Both the position numbers and the translations under genes were made by a program. From Leptospira congkakensis (GTDB taxonomy: Bacteria > Spirochaetota > Leptospiria > Leptospirales > Leptospiraceae), in NCBI RefSeq assembly GCF_004770265.1, contig NZ_RQGQ01000002.1:1-56353 (forward strand): a stretch of 56,353 nt of DNA. The letters are read 5' to 3'. The notes under the pieces were generated by a model, which was not told where the DNA came from, searched no databases, and saw nothing but the letters and a program-made list of their open reading frames with translations. This document shows, piece by piece, positions 8,432-16,695 of this stretch (its first letter is position 1; the number at the start of each line of letters is the position of its first letter).

Positions 8432-10218
8432 AATCAAACATGTATAATAATATTTTAATTTCGTTAATCCTTTCTGTTTTTTTTCTCTATTGTTCTGGTT
8501 CTGATAAGAAGAATGAAGATCCACTTAAAAATACCAAAAAATTGGCAATAGAAGGACATACTTCTTTATATTACCAAGGTGCGTTTCCTGTAAAAGGTAC
8601 GAGCATAAAGTTTATCCCTCCATTTGAAGAGTCTCCTGTATCTTTTATGGGGCAAAGATTTGGATTTGCGAAAGAAGAGTTTGCAAAATCTTATTTGAAA
8701 GCAACTGAATCTGTTGTCGTCGTCAAAGATGGAACTAAAATGAGTTGGTCAGCCGCTGGAAAATTAAATGCGGAAGGAGATGCAGTAGTTCAATACCTAA
8801 ATGAAAATGCCACGAGACCTGGATTATATATAATGTATACTATGACAGCAGAGGCGAAAGGGATTGTTGGATCCTCTTGGCAAAAAGGTAAGGAAACACA
8901 TAAAACGGTTATTGCAGATTCAATTGCCATTCGTAAAGAGTGGGAGGAATGGGTGAATATACAACTTAACCAAAAAGAAGCCGTAGATAATTCTCCATCT
9001 GCTAAAAAAAGATTCAATCAATATGGAAAAGAATACCAAAAGGTATTTGAATCAACAGTACTCGGGTACGTGGATTTGGATGAGGCATTAAAGTCTTCCT
9101 ATAATGAATCTTATGAAGATATCAAATCTGGCGATTGGGATCGCAGGAAAGCAAAAATTAAAGAATTTGGATCATCCGTTTCAGATGAAATTTTTGGAAA
9201 CTGGAAGGAAACTATTTTTACTTATGGTGAAGATAGTTCAAAAGAATGGGGACAGGCAAAAGCGGAGTTAAACTCAATTGCAGAAGAAGGACCTGCCGTC
9301 CCTTTGCTTAAGATGCTTTCGAGAACCGCAAAATCTGTGTTTTATGATGGTCTTATCAAACCAATCGGAAAGATCACTTTGTATTCGGTAGGATATGTCA
9401 CTTGGAATGGAATCATTTATCCGTCAGCAGTGATTTCGAATTATGCAGGCACAGGATTGTATTGTATGGTGGAGACTTTTGCTTTGGCGGGAAAAGGCGT
9501 TGTTTACATTACTGCTCCAAGTGTTGAACTCGCATTAGGTGCTTTGTTGAATAGTACAGAAGTTGTTTTGAATGAATCTGTTCAGTCTATGGAAAAAGGT
9601 GCAAAAGTTTCTTCGGCTGTCGCCCGAAAAACATCTGCATATTCGGTTAAATCTGCGGCAGTTGTCACTGAATCTTCCGGAAAATATATTTTGGCGCCTA
9701 TGACCTTAGTTGGTGTCACAGCTGGGCAGGCAGTTTATGGCGGCGGTTTGGCGGTGACTGGAGCTATGGCAGGTGGGACCATTGTCGGAACATCAGCAAC
9801 TGCCCAAGCCGTGACATATACTTCTTCCAAAGTTGCTGCCGGTGCTGTGGGAGTCACCGGAACGGTTGCTTCTGTGGGAACAGGGGGTGCTTACGGGGTT
9901 TACCAAATAACAAAAGCAGTCGGTATCCCTAGCGGGATTGTTGTTGGGTCAGGGATTGTTTTGAGTTATGAGTTTATGGCACATATGTCAGCTCATTCGA
10001 TACTTGCCGTTGCCGATTGTACATATTTAGTGTTATCCCTTGAAGGCGGTAAGTGGGTTGTTTATGGTGTGAAAGATGGATCGAAAAAAGCATCCCGACT
10101 ACTGACAGGTGCGGTAGTAGACCTAGATCAAATCCGCAAAGAAGGTGGAACCGTAGTAAAAGTTCCTTTGGAAGAAGGCGAAGTTGAAAAAATACTAGGT
10201 AAAAAAAAGAAAAAATAA
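8428..10218 (+). CDS. Gly/Ala-rich lipoprotein B, paralogue of A
   Basis: This 596-aa putative lipoprotein has the signal NILISLILSVFFLYC, so lipidated Cys22. Like its neighbour it has a charged helical N-terminal half, a long Gly/Ala/Val/Thr hydrophobic section (AGQAVYGGGLAVTGAMAGG) and a C-terminal module with SLEGGKWVVYGVKDG and LTGAVVDLDQIRKEGG. The last corresponds to TGAVINLEEAKKAG of lipoprotein A. The hydrophobic section is longer than in A, and the tail is a Lys run. It is translationally coupled to A (ATGA) and followed after 12 bp by the REC-GGDEF gene. I do not recognise a named family. Confidence 0.75.
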   Translation: MKSNMYNNILISLILSVFFLYCSGSDKKNEDPLKNTKKLAIEGHTSLYYQGAFPVKGTSIKFIPPFEESPVSFMGQRFGFAKEEFAKSYLKATESVVVVKDGTKMSWSAAGKLNAEGDAVVQYLNENATRPGLYIMYTMTAEAKGIVGSSWQKGKETHKTVIADSIAIRKEWEEWVNIQLNQKEAVDNSPSAKKRFNQYGKEYQKVFESTVLGYVDLDEALKSSYNESYEDIKSGDWDRRKAKIKEFGSSVSDEIFGNWKETIFTYGEDSSKEWGQAKAELNSIAEEGPAVPLLKMLSRTAKSVFYDGLIKPIGKITLYSVGYVTWNGIIYPSAVISNYAGTGLYCMVETFALAGKGVVYITAPSVELALGALLNSTEVVLNESVQSMEKGAKVSSAVARKTSAYSVKSAAVVTESSGKYILAPMTLVGVTAGQAVYGGGLAVTGAMAGGTIVGTSATAQAVTYTSSKVAAGAVGVTGTVASVGTGGAYGVYQITKAVGIPSGIVVGSGIVLSYEFMAHMSAHSILAVADCTYLVLSLEGGKWVVYGVKDGSKKASRLLTGAVVDLDQIRKEGGTVVKVPLEEGEVEKILGKKKKK

Positions 10219-10230
10219 AATCATTGGACT

Positions 10231-11127
10231 ATGGAGAAAGAAGGTAAAAAAATCCTTATCATAGAAGACTCTGAACTTCAGAGAAAACTTCTCAATCGTT
10301 GGATTACCAATCATGGGTATATCCCATTGGAAGCTGTGAATCTTTCCGAAGCAAGGGAGATCATCATCAAAGATCAAGTTGATGTGGTTCTCTTGGATTG
10401 GGAATTACCAGACGGATCTGGAATCGAACTTATATCGGAAATTTTTTCTTCTTCGTCGGTAGGCTGGCTTCCCGTCATTATGGTGACCGGTCATACGGAA
10501 CCTGAAAATCTTAAACATGCTATTGAAGCAGGTGCTACTGACTACATTACAAAACCTGCCAAAGAAATTGAGCTTTTGGCAAGAATCTTTAGTGCATTAC
10601 GAATGAAATCTTTGCATGACCAGTTGCGAGAAACTGCTATTCGCGATGTGATGACAGGATTATATAATAGACGTTATATGGAAGATCGAATCGATCAAGA
10701 ATTCCAAAGGTGTAAAAGGCATAAAAACAATCTCTCTTTGGCAATGATCGATATTGATTTCTTTAAAAAAATCAATGATACTTATGGTCATGAAACGGGT
10801 GATATCGTTTTAAAAAGAATTGCTGCAGAATTAAAATCATCTCTGCGCAAATCAGATATTATTTCCCGATTCGGTGGTGAAGAGTTTGTGATTGTTTTTC
10901 CTGAAACATCACTTGTTGATGCGGCTCGTGTCCTTGATAAAATTAGAGAGATGGTTTCAGGATTGGAATTAAATTCTGAGTCTGGACAAACATTTAAGAT
11001 TTCATTTAGTGGTGGAGTTGCTGGTGGCGATGTGAATCAAATTGAAACCCCCATCGAACTTCTTCGAACAGCAGATAAACTTTTATATGAAGCCAAATCT
11101 TCTGGTCGAAATCGGATTATAAGCTAA
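10231..11127 (+). CDS. Response regulator diguanylate cyclase (REC-GGDEF)
   Basis: This 298-aa cytoplasmic protein has a receiver domain (1-125) with acidic pocket IIEDSE, phosphoacceptor Asp56 in VVLLDWELPDG, conserved Thr in VMVTGHTE and Lys in YITKPAK. It is joined to a GGDEF domain with active-site variant GGEEF (215-219), which is catalytically competent in known family members. RKSD (206-209), five residues upstream, is an intact RxxD inhibitory site. It should make cyclic di-GMP on phosphorylation, with product feedback. It is co-directional with two lipoproteins and the SrkA-like gene. Its cognate kinase is not adjacent; the histidine kinases elsewhere on the replicon are candidates. 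Confidence 0.93.
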   Translation: MEKEGKKILIIEDSELQRKLLNRWITNHGYIPLEAVNLSEAREIIIKDQVDVVLLDWELPDGSGIELISEIFSSSSVGWLPVIMVTGHTEPENLKHAIEAGATDYITKPAKEIELLARIFSALRMKSLHDQLRETAIRDVMTGLYNRRYMEDRIDQEFQRCKRHKNNLSLAMIDIDFFKKINDTYGHETGDIVLKRIAAELKSSLRKSDIISRFGGEEFVIVFPETSLVDAARVLDKIREMVSGLELNSESGQTFKISFSGGVAGGDVNQIETPIELLRTADKLLYEAKSSGRNRIIS

Positions 11128-11136
11128 ATTATCAAT

Positions 11137-12183
11137 TTGGATATCAATCATTCTTTTTATCAACTAACACCTGACTCAATTCTCAATGCAATTGAGTCTT
11201 TGGGTTATGAACCTACTGGACGATTTTATCCATTAAATAGTGTCGAAAACCGTGTTTACGATATTGAAACTTCAAATTTCGGAAGAATCGTTGTTAAATT
11301 TTATCGACCAGGCAAATGGAGTTATTCTGAAGTTTTGGAAGAACATCAATTTTTATCTGAACTATCTTCAGAAGAAATACCGGTTCTCACTCCTATTACA
11401 ATTCAAGGAAAAACATTGTTTGAATGGTCTGGAATATATTTTGCCATTTGGCCCCTTCGAAACGGTAGGATTGTTGAAGAAATAGCCGGTGGTGATTTGG
11501 AAAGAGTAGGGGCTCTATTAGGACGAATCCATTCTATTGGGAAACGAACTAATTCTAAAAATAGACCTGTGTTAGATATCCCTTCCTATGGTTTAAAATC
11601 TTTAAACTTCATTTTAGATAAAAAACTAATACCAAATAATAATTTAGCAGAGAGATATAAATCTACCGCACTTAGATCTTTCGAAATTTTTGAATCACTT
11701 GTAAAAGAATATCAAATTCCTTTTCAGCGAATTCACGGTGATTGTCACAAAGGCAATTTACTCATTTCCCAAGAAGGATTTAGTATTTTGGATTTTGATG
11801 ATTTCCAAACGGGCCCGATTGTTCAGGATTTTTGGATGTTACTGCCATTAGGTGAAAAAGATAGGCAAAATGATTTGTTCCAATTTTTACAAGGTTATAC
11901 AATGTTTGCAGACTTTGATGAAAATTGGTTACAATTAGTAGAACCACTTCGTATTGTCAGGTATGTTCATTATGCTGCTTGGATTGCTAAACGTTGGGAA
12001 GATCCATCTTTTCCATCTTTGTTTCCTCATTTCGGTTCAGAAGAATATTGGTTAAAAGAAACTTTGGATTTGGAATCCGCTAAAAGAGATTTAGAGGAAC
12101 AATCATTCGAAGGTATGTCTAATCCAAATGATTCGGAGCCAGAAATGACAAACAAAGATTTTTTTTGGGATTGGGAAAACTGA
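11137..12183 (+). CDS. srkA: Stress response Ser/Thr kinase SrkA (YihE/RdoA)
   Basis: This 348-aa protein matches the E. coli SrkA/YihE family almost end to end: VENRVYDIE, VVKFYRPGKWS, EEHQFLSEL, ATP-site catalytic loop HGDCHKGNL (His200, Asp202), metal-binding LDFDD (219-222), GPIVQDFWMLL and AAWIAKRWEDPSFP. The family are APH-fold Ser/Thr kinases that protect cells from stress-induced death. The start is TTG, ten bases after the previous stop; no ATG lies in frame before the conserved core, and the N-terminus aligns well with YihE from this TTG. The short charged C-terminal tail is lineage-specific. It is probably the last gene of the lipoprotein-cyclase operon. Confidence 0.92.
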   Translation: MDINHSFYQLTPDSILNAIESLGYEPTGRFYPLNSVENRVYDIETSNFGRIVVKFYRPGKWSYSEVLEEHQFLSELSSEEIPVLTPITIQGKTLFEWSGIYFAIWPLRNGRIVEEIAGGDLERVGALLGRIHSIGKRTNSKNRPVLDIPSYGLKSLNFILDKKLIPNNNLAERYKSTALRSFEIFESLVKEYQIPFQRIHGDCHKGNLLISQEGFSILDFDDFQTGPIVQDFWMLLPLGEKDRQNDLFQFLQGYTMFADFDENWLQLVEPLRIVRYVHYAAWIAKRWEDPSFPSLFPHFGSEEYWLKETLDLESAKRDLEEQSFEGMSNPNDSEPEMTNKDFFWDWEN

Positions 12184-12188
12184 AATCA

Positions 12189-12977
12189 TTATCCAATTAT
12201 ATGTGATAAGGCTACGGCAAGTGCATGGGAAACGTTTAAAGAATCGATATTGTTTTTCATAGGTATGTAAACTAATTCGTTGGATAAGTTCAGAATTGTT
12301 TCTTCTATTCCATCCGCTTCATTTCCCACTACTAATACAAATTTGTTTTGTTTTCCAATCTCATAAATGGATTTTGTTTTAGATAACAAATCCTCTCTAT
12401 CTTTTGGAAGAGATAGGGACAAAATTGTATGTCCAGATTTTTGTAAGTTATTTATAGTTTCAGCTAAATTAAAAATTTTTACTAATTGAATTTGGAAAAG
12501 TGATCCCATGGACACTCTTACACTTCTACGTAAATAAGGAGACGCTGATTTCGAATCAAATAGGATTGATTGAATTCCAAAAGCCGCTGCCGTACGAAGT
12601 ATTGATCCGATATTTTCGCTATCAACTATGGAGTTTACGAGTAACATCGGTGATTTACATTCAGATTGGGAACTCCACTTTTGAGTTCCCAATGCCATAA
12701 ATCCTTGGTGAACAGAAAAACCAATGGTTTTTTCAAAAACAGTTTTTTCCGCAACAAAACATTTGTTAATGTCATCTAACTTGGATTCGATTAAACTTCT
12801 ATGTTTTTCCCAGTATCGTGGCATACAAAATACTGATTCCACGGGGAGACTTGAATTCAGCAAACGAACAGCTGTTTTTTCATGGTCCGCAATGAAGGTA
12901 TCTGTTGGGTCTTCTTTTGCTTTGAGGAGATGATAGGCGGAAAGTCTTGGGTCAAGAGGGGATTGGATGATCTGCAT
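12189..12977 (-). CDS. SpoU/TrmH-family RNA methyltransferase
   Basis: This 262-aa protein contains the three SpoU (SPOUT) motifs in its C-terminal half: motif 1 DSENIGSILRTAAAFGI, motif 2 FVLVVGNEADGI, and motif 3 IPMKNNIDSLNVSHALAVALS. It should 2'-O-methylate a ribose in rRNA or tRNA using S-adenosylmethionine. The N-terminal 110 residues form a small substrate-binding domain as in RlmB/TsnR-like proteins, so the exact target cannot be read from sequence. It ends 5 bp from the convergent srkA stop and is preceded by a GC-rich hairpin. Confidence 0.9.
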   Translation of the reverse strand: MQIIQSPLDPRLSAYHLLKAKEDPTDTFIADHEKTAVRLLNSSLPVESVFCMPRYWEKHRSLIESKLDDINKCFVAEKTVFEKTIGFSVHQGFMALGTQKWSSQSECKSPMLLVNSIVDSENIGSILRTAAAFGIQSILFDSKSASPYLRRSVRVSMGSLFQIQLVKIFNLAETINNLQKSGHTILSLSLPKDREDLLSKTKSIYEIGKQNKFVLVVGNEADGIEETILNLSNELVYIPMKNNIDSLNVSHALAVALSHIIG

Positions 12978-12997
12978 TATGTCACATTGCCCCTAAA

Positions 12998-13036
12998 GAG
13001 CCCCCGCCCTGAATAGGGTGGTGGAGGCGGGCTTGT
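12998..13036. repeat. GC-rich intergenic hairpin
   Basis: The sequence GAGCCCCCGCCCTGAATA and its partner GGAGGCGGGC form a GC-rich stem-loop in an otherwise AT-rich gap between the SpoU gene start and the end of the reductase gene. Similar GC-rich CCACCACCC/GGCGGG elements are, from memory, scattered in Leptospira intergenic regions. It could end transcription of the leftward reductase gene, but there is no clear T run. Confidence 0.4.
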
Positions 13037-13123
13037 GGGTTTGTCTGGATTTCTCTAACACAAATTTTACATTCCTGCAACCATAGATTCTCTTTGCTAA
13101 AAATTTCTTCTAATAAGTTCATA

Positions 13124-13657
13124 TTAACTAATTTGGTAAGTAGATTGGACAAAGCCATTCAGAAATGACTGTGTCTGAATGTGTTTTAATTTTGTTTCTT
13201 TCGTTAAGTTCCCGTATAGTGGGAGTCCCGATCCTAACAAAATGGGAATTTGGGTTATTGTAAGTTCATTTAACAATGATTCGTTGATAAACGATTGTAT
13301 CAATTGCCCACCATCTACATAGGCAACTTTTATTTGTTGGGTTTCTAGTTTAGAGTTTAATTCGCACAAATTCCCATGAAATATTTCAATTTGATAATCA
13401 GATTCGAATTTGTAACTAGAATTACGAGTTAAAACATAAACGGGAATGGAGACAAAGGGATAGGTTTCAAAGCTTAAAACTGTCTCGAAAGTAGTTCGTC
13501 CCATAATGATACAATCGATTCCTGCCATAAAAGACGAATAACCAAAATCATTCTTCTCCAATGTGTATTCTTGGGAAGTTAGCCAGTCAATGGAGCCGTC
13601 TGCTCTCGCGATAAATCCGTCTAGACTACTTGCAATAAATGCTTTATATTTTGTCAT
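13124..13657 (-). CDS. RibD C-terminal/dihydrofolate-reductase-like protein
   Basis: This 177-aa protein has the DHFR/RibD reductase fold: the family opening KAFIASSLDGFIARADGSIDWL, then CIIMGRTTFETVL and VYVLTRN for the nucleotide-binding strand, and VAYVDGGQLIQSFI near the end. Relatives such as YyaP/YwjB are NADPH-dependent reductases of unknown substrate; true folate reductase activity is not implied. It is divergent from a TetR regulator (start 13717), and the 59-bp gap holds two matching palindromic operators, so it is probably the repressed target gene. Confidence 0.88.
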   Translation of the reverse strand: MTKYKAFIASSLDGFIARADGSIDWLTSQEYTLEKNDFGYSSFMAGIDCIIMGRTTFETVLSFETYPFVSIPVYVLTRNSSYKFESDYQIEIFHGNLCELNSKLETQQIKVAYVDGGQLIQSFINESLLNELTITQIPILLGSGLPLYGNLTKETKLKHIQTQSFLNGFVQSTYQIS

Positions 13658-13670
13658 GGTATAATATACT

Positions 13671-13705
13671 CTACGCCGTAGGGGAATTAATTCTACACTG
13701 TAGAA
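13671..13705. promoter_or_regulatory. Two TetR-type operators between divergent genes
   Basis: CTACGCCGTAG (13671-13681) and TTCTACACTGTAGAA (13691-13705) are perfect palindromes sharing the consensus CTACRCYGTAG. Their centres are 22 bp apart, about two helical turns. They fill the gap between the reductase gene and the divergent TetR gene, overlapping the likely promoter DNA. The pattern predicts autoregulation plus repression of the reductase. Confidence 0.75.
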
Positions 13706-13716
13706 ACGATAAATTA

Positions 13717-14253
13717 ATGAAACAAAAAATTATCCAAACAGCTCTGAAAATTTGCGAAAAAGATGGGTATGAATCCTTTAGTATGCGAAAGTTAGCTACA
13801 AAGTTGAATTTGGATCCCATGGCAATTTATCATTATTTTGAAAATAAAGAAGCCTTAACGAAGGCTATGGTAGAACAAATTTTTAATCGCCTACAAAAAC
13901 AAATTTTAACAAAAAATAAAAATCCCAGGTTAACTATTAAAAGAATCTTAGTGGATTACTGGTGTTTATTTCTTGATTATCCAGGTATGTCTCTGTATCT
14001 AATCAAAAATTCTTATGAAGAATTTCCATCGGTTGTTTCTTTCAATAAGATACTTCAGGATTTATTTAACATTTTATATCCAGGAATAAATTCTGAAAAA
14101 ATACTACACATCGTTATTGATTTTATACATGGTAATGCACTTGCTTTTTCTATGATTCCGAAAGATAGATCGAGAGCCCTTAAGCCGCTTCCAAATCAGA
14201 AAGAATTTGAATCCTCTTTGTTATATCTTTTGGATCAATTCCTTCCATTTTAA
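13717..14253 (+). CDS. TetR-family transcriptional regulator
   Basis: This 178-aa regulator has an N-terminal helix-turn-helix (LKICEKDGYESFSMRKLATKLNLDPMAIYHYFENKEAL, given here as LKICEKDGYE... to ...YHYFENKEAL), which is classic TetR. A ligand-binding helical C-domain of the tetracycline-repressor type follows. The ATG at 13717 is preferred over an upstream frame extension because the extension runs back through both operators and into the divergent gene. It likely represses itself and the adjacent reductase through the two CTACRCYGTAG palindromes. The inducer is unknown. Confidence 0.88.
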   Translation: MKQKIIQTALKICEKDGYESFSMRKLATKLNLDPMAIYHYFENKEALTKAMVEQIFNRLQKQILTKNKNPRLTIKRILVDYWCLFLDYPGMSLYLIKNSYEEFPSVVSFNKILQDLFNILYPGINSEKILHIVIDFIHGNALAFSMIPKDRSRALKPLPNQKEFESSLLYLLDQFLPF

Positions 14254-14292
14254 CCACCTAAGCCAAGTTTTGAGGAGTTTACTTGGAGGTGG
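14254..14292. other. Long hairpin after the tetR gene
   Basis: CCACCT (14254-14259) and CCAAGT (14263-14268) pair with ACTTGG (14281-14286) and AGGTGG (14287-14292), giving a 12-bp stem interrupted by a 3-nt bulge. It begins at the tetR stop codon. No T run follows, so it is a weak terminator at best; mRNA 3'-end protection is an alternative. Confidence 0.4.
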
Positions 14293-14388
14293 GGGTTAGC
14301 AAATTTCCCGAGGTTTTTGTCATTTGTAGTTGATTAAATTACGCAGGAAAAAACTATTCATTTGAAATCTTAGATTTCTAAACCACCC

Positions 14389-16182
14389 ATGAACATTGAT
14401 CCTCGCACAGTCGTTTTCATCAATATAATCGGATGTTTATTGATGTCGGGGGGGCTCTGGTTTGCTGCACGAGGGTATTTCCAAAGACTTCGTTTTGTAA
14501 AAGATTGGTCTATAGCAACGCTGATTCAGGCTTTAGGTTGGATCGTGATGGGAGCATTACGAGGAATTATCCCTGATTGGGTTTCTGTGAGTCTTGGCAA
14601 CACCTTGATATTGTTATCATTGGTATATTCTAACAATATAATACTTGTTATGTTCGATAAAAAACCAATGTGGCGATTTGGATCATTTTCAGTGATTGCT
14701 GTTTTTATTCTTTTAGTTGCGCACCAATTTTCTGATTTTGCACCTAAGTATAGAATTTCAGTAATTTCTTTTGCTTCCTCTTTACAGTTAATATTATCTT
14801 CGAGAACAATATTCGCAGCCAATCGGAATGCTAGACTATCAAGTCGTTTCGCAGCTTTTTTCTTTTTGGCAGGCGGAATATTTCTATTTTTACGTTTTAT
14901 ATATTATACTGTTGCTGATGTTTCTGTTTCGCAAATTGCATTTGGGAAGGGTCCAATTCAGGACATAACCTATCTATTTTTTTATGTAACTTCTGTCATG
15001 ATGACATTTGGTTTTTTGATGATGTGCATTGATATTTTCATTAAAGGCCAAGAAGAAAGCGAACAAAAATACAGATTACTTGCTGAAAATACAACTGATG
15101 TAATTTGGGTATTGAATTTTGATGAACAAAAATATCTTTATGTAAGTCCATCAGTGATAAACATTACGGGTTTCACGTCGGAAGAAGTGATTACACATTC
15201 TTTACAAGATTCTCTTACTCCAAGTTCTTTAGAATATATAAAAAATGTATTACCGAAACGAATTCAAGAATTCAAAAACACAGGAGATAGATTACCTTTT
15301 AGTGATGAAATTGAGCAGTATTGTAAAAACGGATCTACTAAATGGATTGAAGCAAATACTGTATTTCAATGGAATCCGAATGGAACTATTAATATTTTAG
15401 GAGTATCAAGGGATATAGATACTAGAAAAAAAGCTGAAATTGAAAAAGATAAATTTTATTCGCAATTACAATTGTTAAATCTTACAAAAGACAAATTCTT
15501 TTCTATCATAGCTCATGATTTAAAGGGTCCAATCGGCGGAATGAATACATTCGCTGGTATGATATTGGAGGATTTGGATACCAGGCCTTTAAAACGTACA
15601 AAGAACGATCTCAGCATACTATTTCAATCATCCGGGGAAGTCTATGTATTACTAGAAAACTTACTTACTTGGGCGCGTTCTCAAACGGGTGAAATTTCTT
15701 TTTTTCCTGAAGATGTTTCTTTATATCGATCTATAGAGTCGTCTATAGCTTCTGTTTCTTTTTCTATCCAAAATAAGTCAATTATAGTAAAAAATTCTGT
15801 AGATCCTCTTGTTATGGTATATGCAGATGAAAAGATGTTAGAGACTATTTTTAGAAATTTAATTTCAAATGCTGTTAAATACTCTCACCCAGGTAGCGAA
15901 ATTAGAATCTCTGCTGAACCAATCATCGATGATATAGAAATCTCTGTTGAAGATTTTGGAACTGGAATGACAGAAGAAATCAAAAACTATTTGTTTCGTA
16001 TCGATGCAAAACAAAAGAGTATGCCTGGGACACTTGGTGAAAGAGGTACTGCACTTGGGTTGATTTTATGTAAAGAGTTTATCGAAAAACATGGAGGAAG
16101 TATCCATGTTGAAAGTAATTTAGGTAAAGGTTCTCGTTTCCATTTTACGTTACCCAAAGAATCAAGTGTCTTGATTCGGTGA
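14389..16182 (+). CDS. Membrane PAS-domain sensor histidine kinase
   Basis: This 597-aa kinase has about seven membrane helices in the first 215 residues (an uncharacterised MASE-like sensor region). A PAS domain (about 228-350; YRLLAENTTDVIWVL, YVSPSVINITGFT) follows, then a HisKA dimerisation domain with phosphoacceptor His376 in FSIIAHDLKGPIGG. The HATPase domain contains N box NLISNAVKYS, G1 EDFGTGMTEE and a late GLILCKEFIEKHGG. All catalytic motifs look intact. No response regulator gene is adjacent, so it is an orphan kinase; the REC-GGDEF protein about 4 kb upstream is a possible partner. Confidence 0.9.
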   Translation: MNIDPRTVVFINIIGCLLMSGGLWFAARGYFQRLRFVKDWSIATLIQALGWIVMGALRGIIPDWVSVSLGNTLILLSLVYSNNIILVMFDKKPMWRFGSFSVIAVFILLVAHQFSDFAPKYRISVISFASSLQLILSSRTIFAANRNARLSSRFAAFFFLAGGIFLFLRFIYYTVADVSVSQIAFGKGPIQDITYLFFYVTSVMMTFGFLMMCIDIFIKGQEESEQKYRLLAENTTDVIWVLNFDEQKYLYVSPSVINITGFTSEEVITHSLQDSLTPSSLEYIKNVLPKRIQEFKNTGDRLPFSDEIEQYCKNGSTKWIEANTVFQWNPNGTINILGVSRDIDTRKKAEIEKDKFYSQLQLLNLTKDKFFSIIAHDLKGPIGGMNTFAGMILEDLDTRPLKRTKNDLSILFQSSGEVYVLLENLLTWARSQTGEISFFPEDVSLYRSIESSIASVSFSIQNKSIIVKNSVDPLVMVYADEKMLETIFRNLISNAVKYSHPGSEIRISAEPIIDDIEISVEDFGTGMTEEIKNYLFRIDAKQKSMPGTLGERGTALGLILCKEFIEKHGGSIHVESNLGKGSRFHFTLPKESSVLIR

Positions 16183-16242
16183 TTCCTGTTTCATTTGCAA
16201 AAATCAATTTAACAAATTTTAAAGTAAAGGCCATCATTCAGT

Positions 16243-16476
16243 TTAATCATGATCTCGAGAAGTTACTAAAACTACTTTAGTTCTAGAACTAAATCCAGAC
16301 AAAATTTCTATATTTCCTTTGGGAACTTTGAAATATTTGGCAAGTTGCGTTATCAATTCTTCGTTGGCTTTCCCGTCGACAGGTGGGGATTTTAATCGAA
16401 CAATACAATCAGTTTCTGTCAGAAACTCAATACCCGGTTTTTTGTTATTTGGTTTTACCTTTATTGTTAATTTCAT
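16243..16476 (-). CDS. DUF167/YggU-family protein
   Basis: This 77-aa protein matches the small YggU/DUF167 family throughout: KLTIKVKPNNKK at the start, then VRLKSPPVDGKANEELITQLAKYF, and IEILSGFSSRTKVVLV at the end. The family has a compact alpha/beta fold and no settled function. It is a single gene reading towards the histidine kinase, with a 60-bp gap between stops. Confidence 0.9.
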   Translation of the reverse strand: MKLTIKVKPNNKKPGIEFLTETDCIVRLKSPPVDGKANEELITQLAKYFKVPKGNIEILSGFSSRTKVVLVTSRDHD

Positions 16477-16695
16477 AAGAACATATGACGGCGCAGGAAC
16501 AAAGCCTAAGCAGGTTGCTCATATTGTAAACAATTTCCGATTGGTTTGATTTTCAATTTTCTATTTAAAATGACTGTTAGGTGAAATAATATGGAATTCG
16601 ACTTGCTGGATGAATGCAGGTTTAGATCATCTCATTGAATCAATAGAGATGTTTAGGTAGATTCATCTAAATAAATCTAGATTTAGAGGGTAGGG

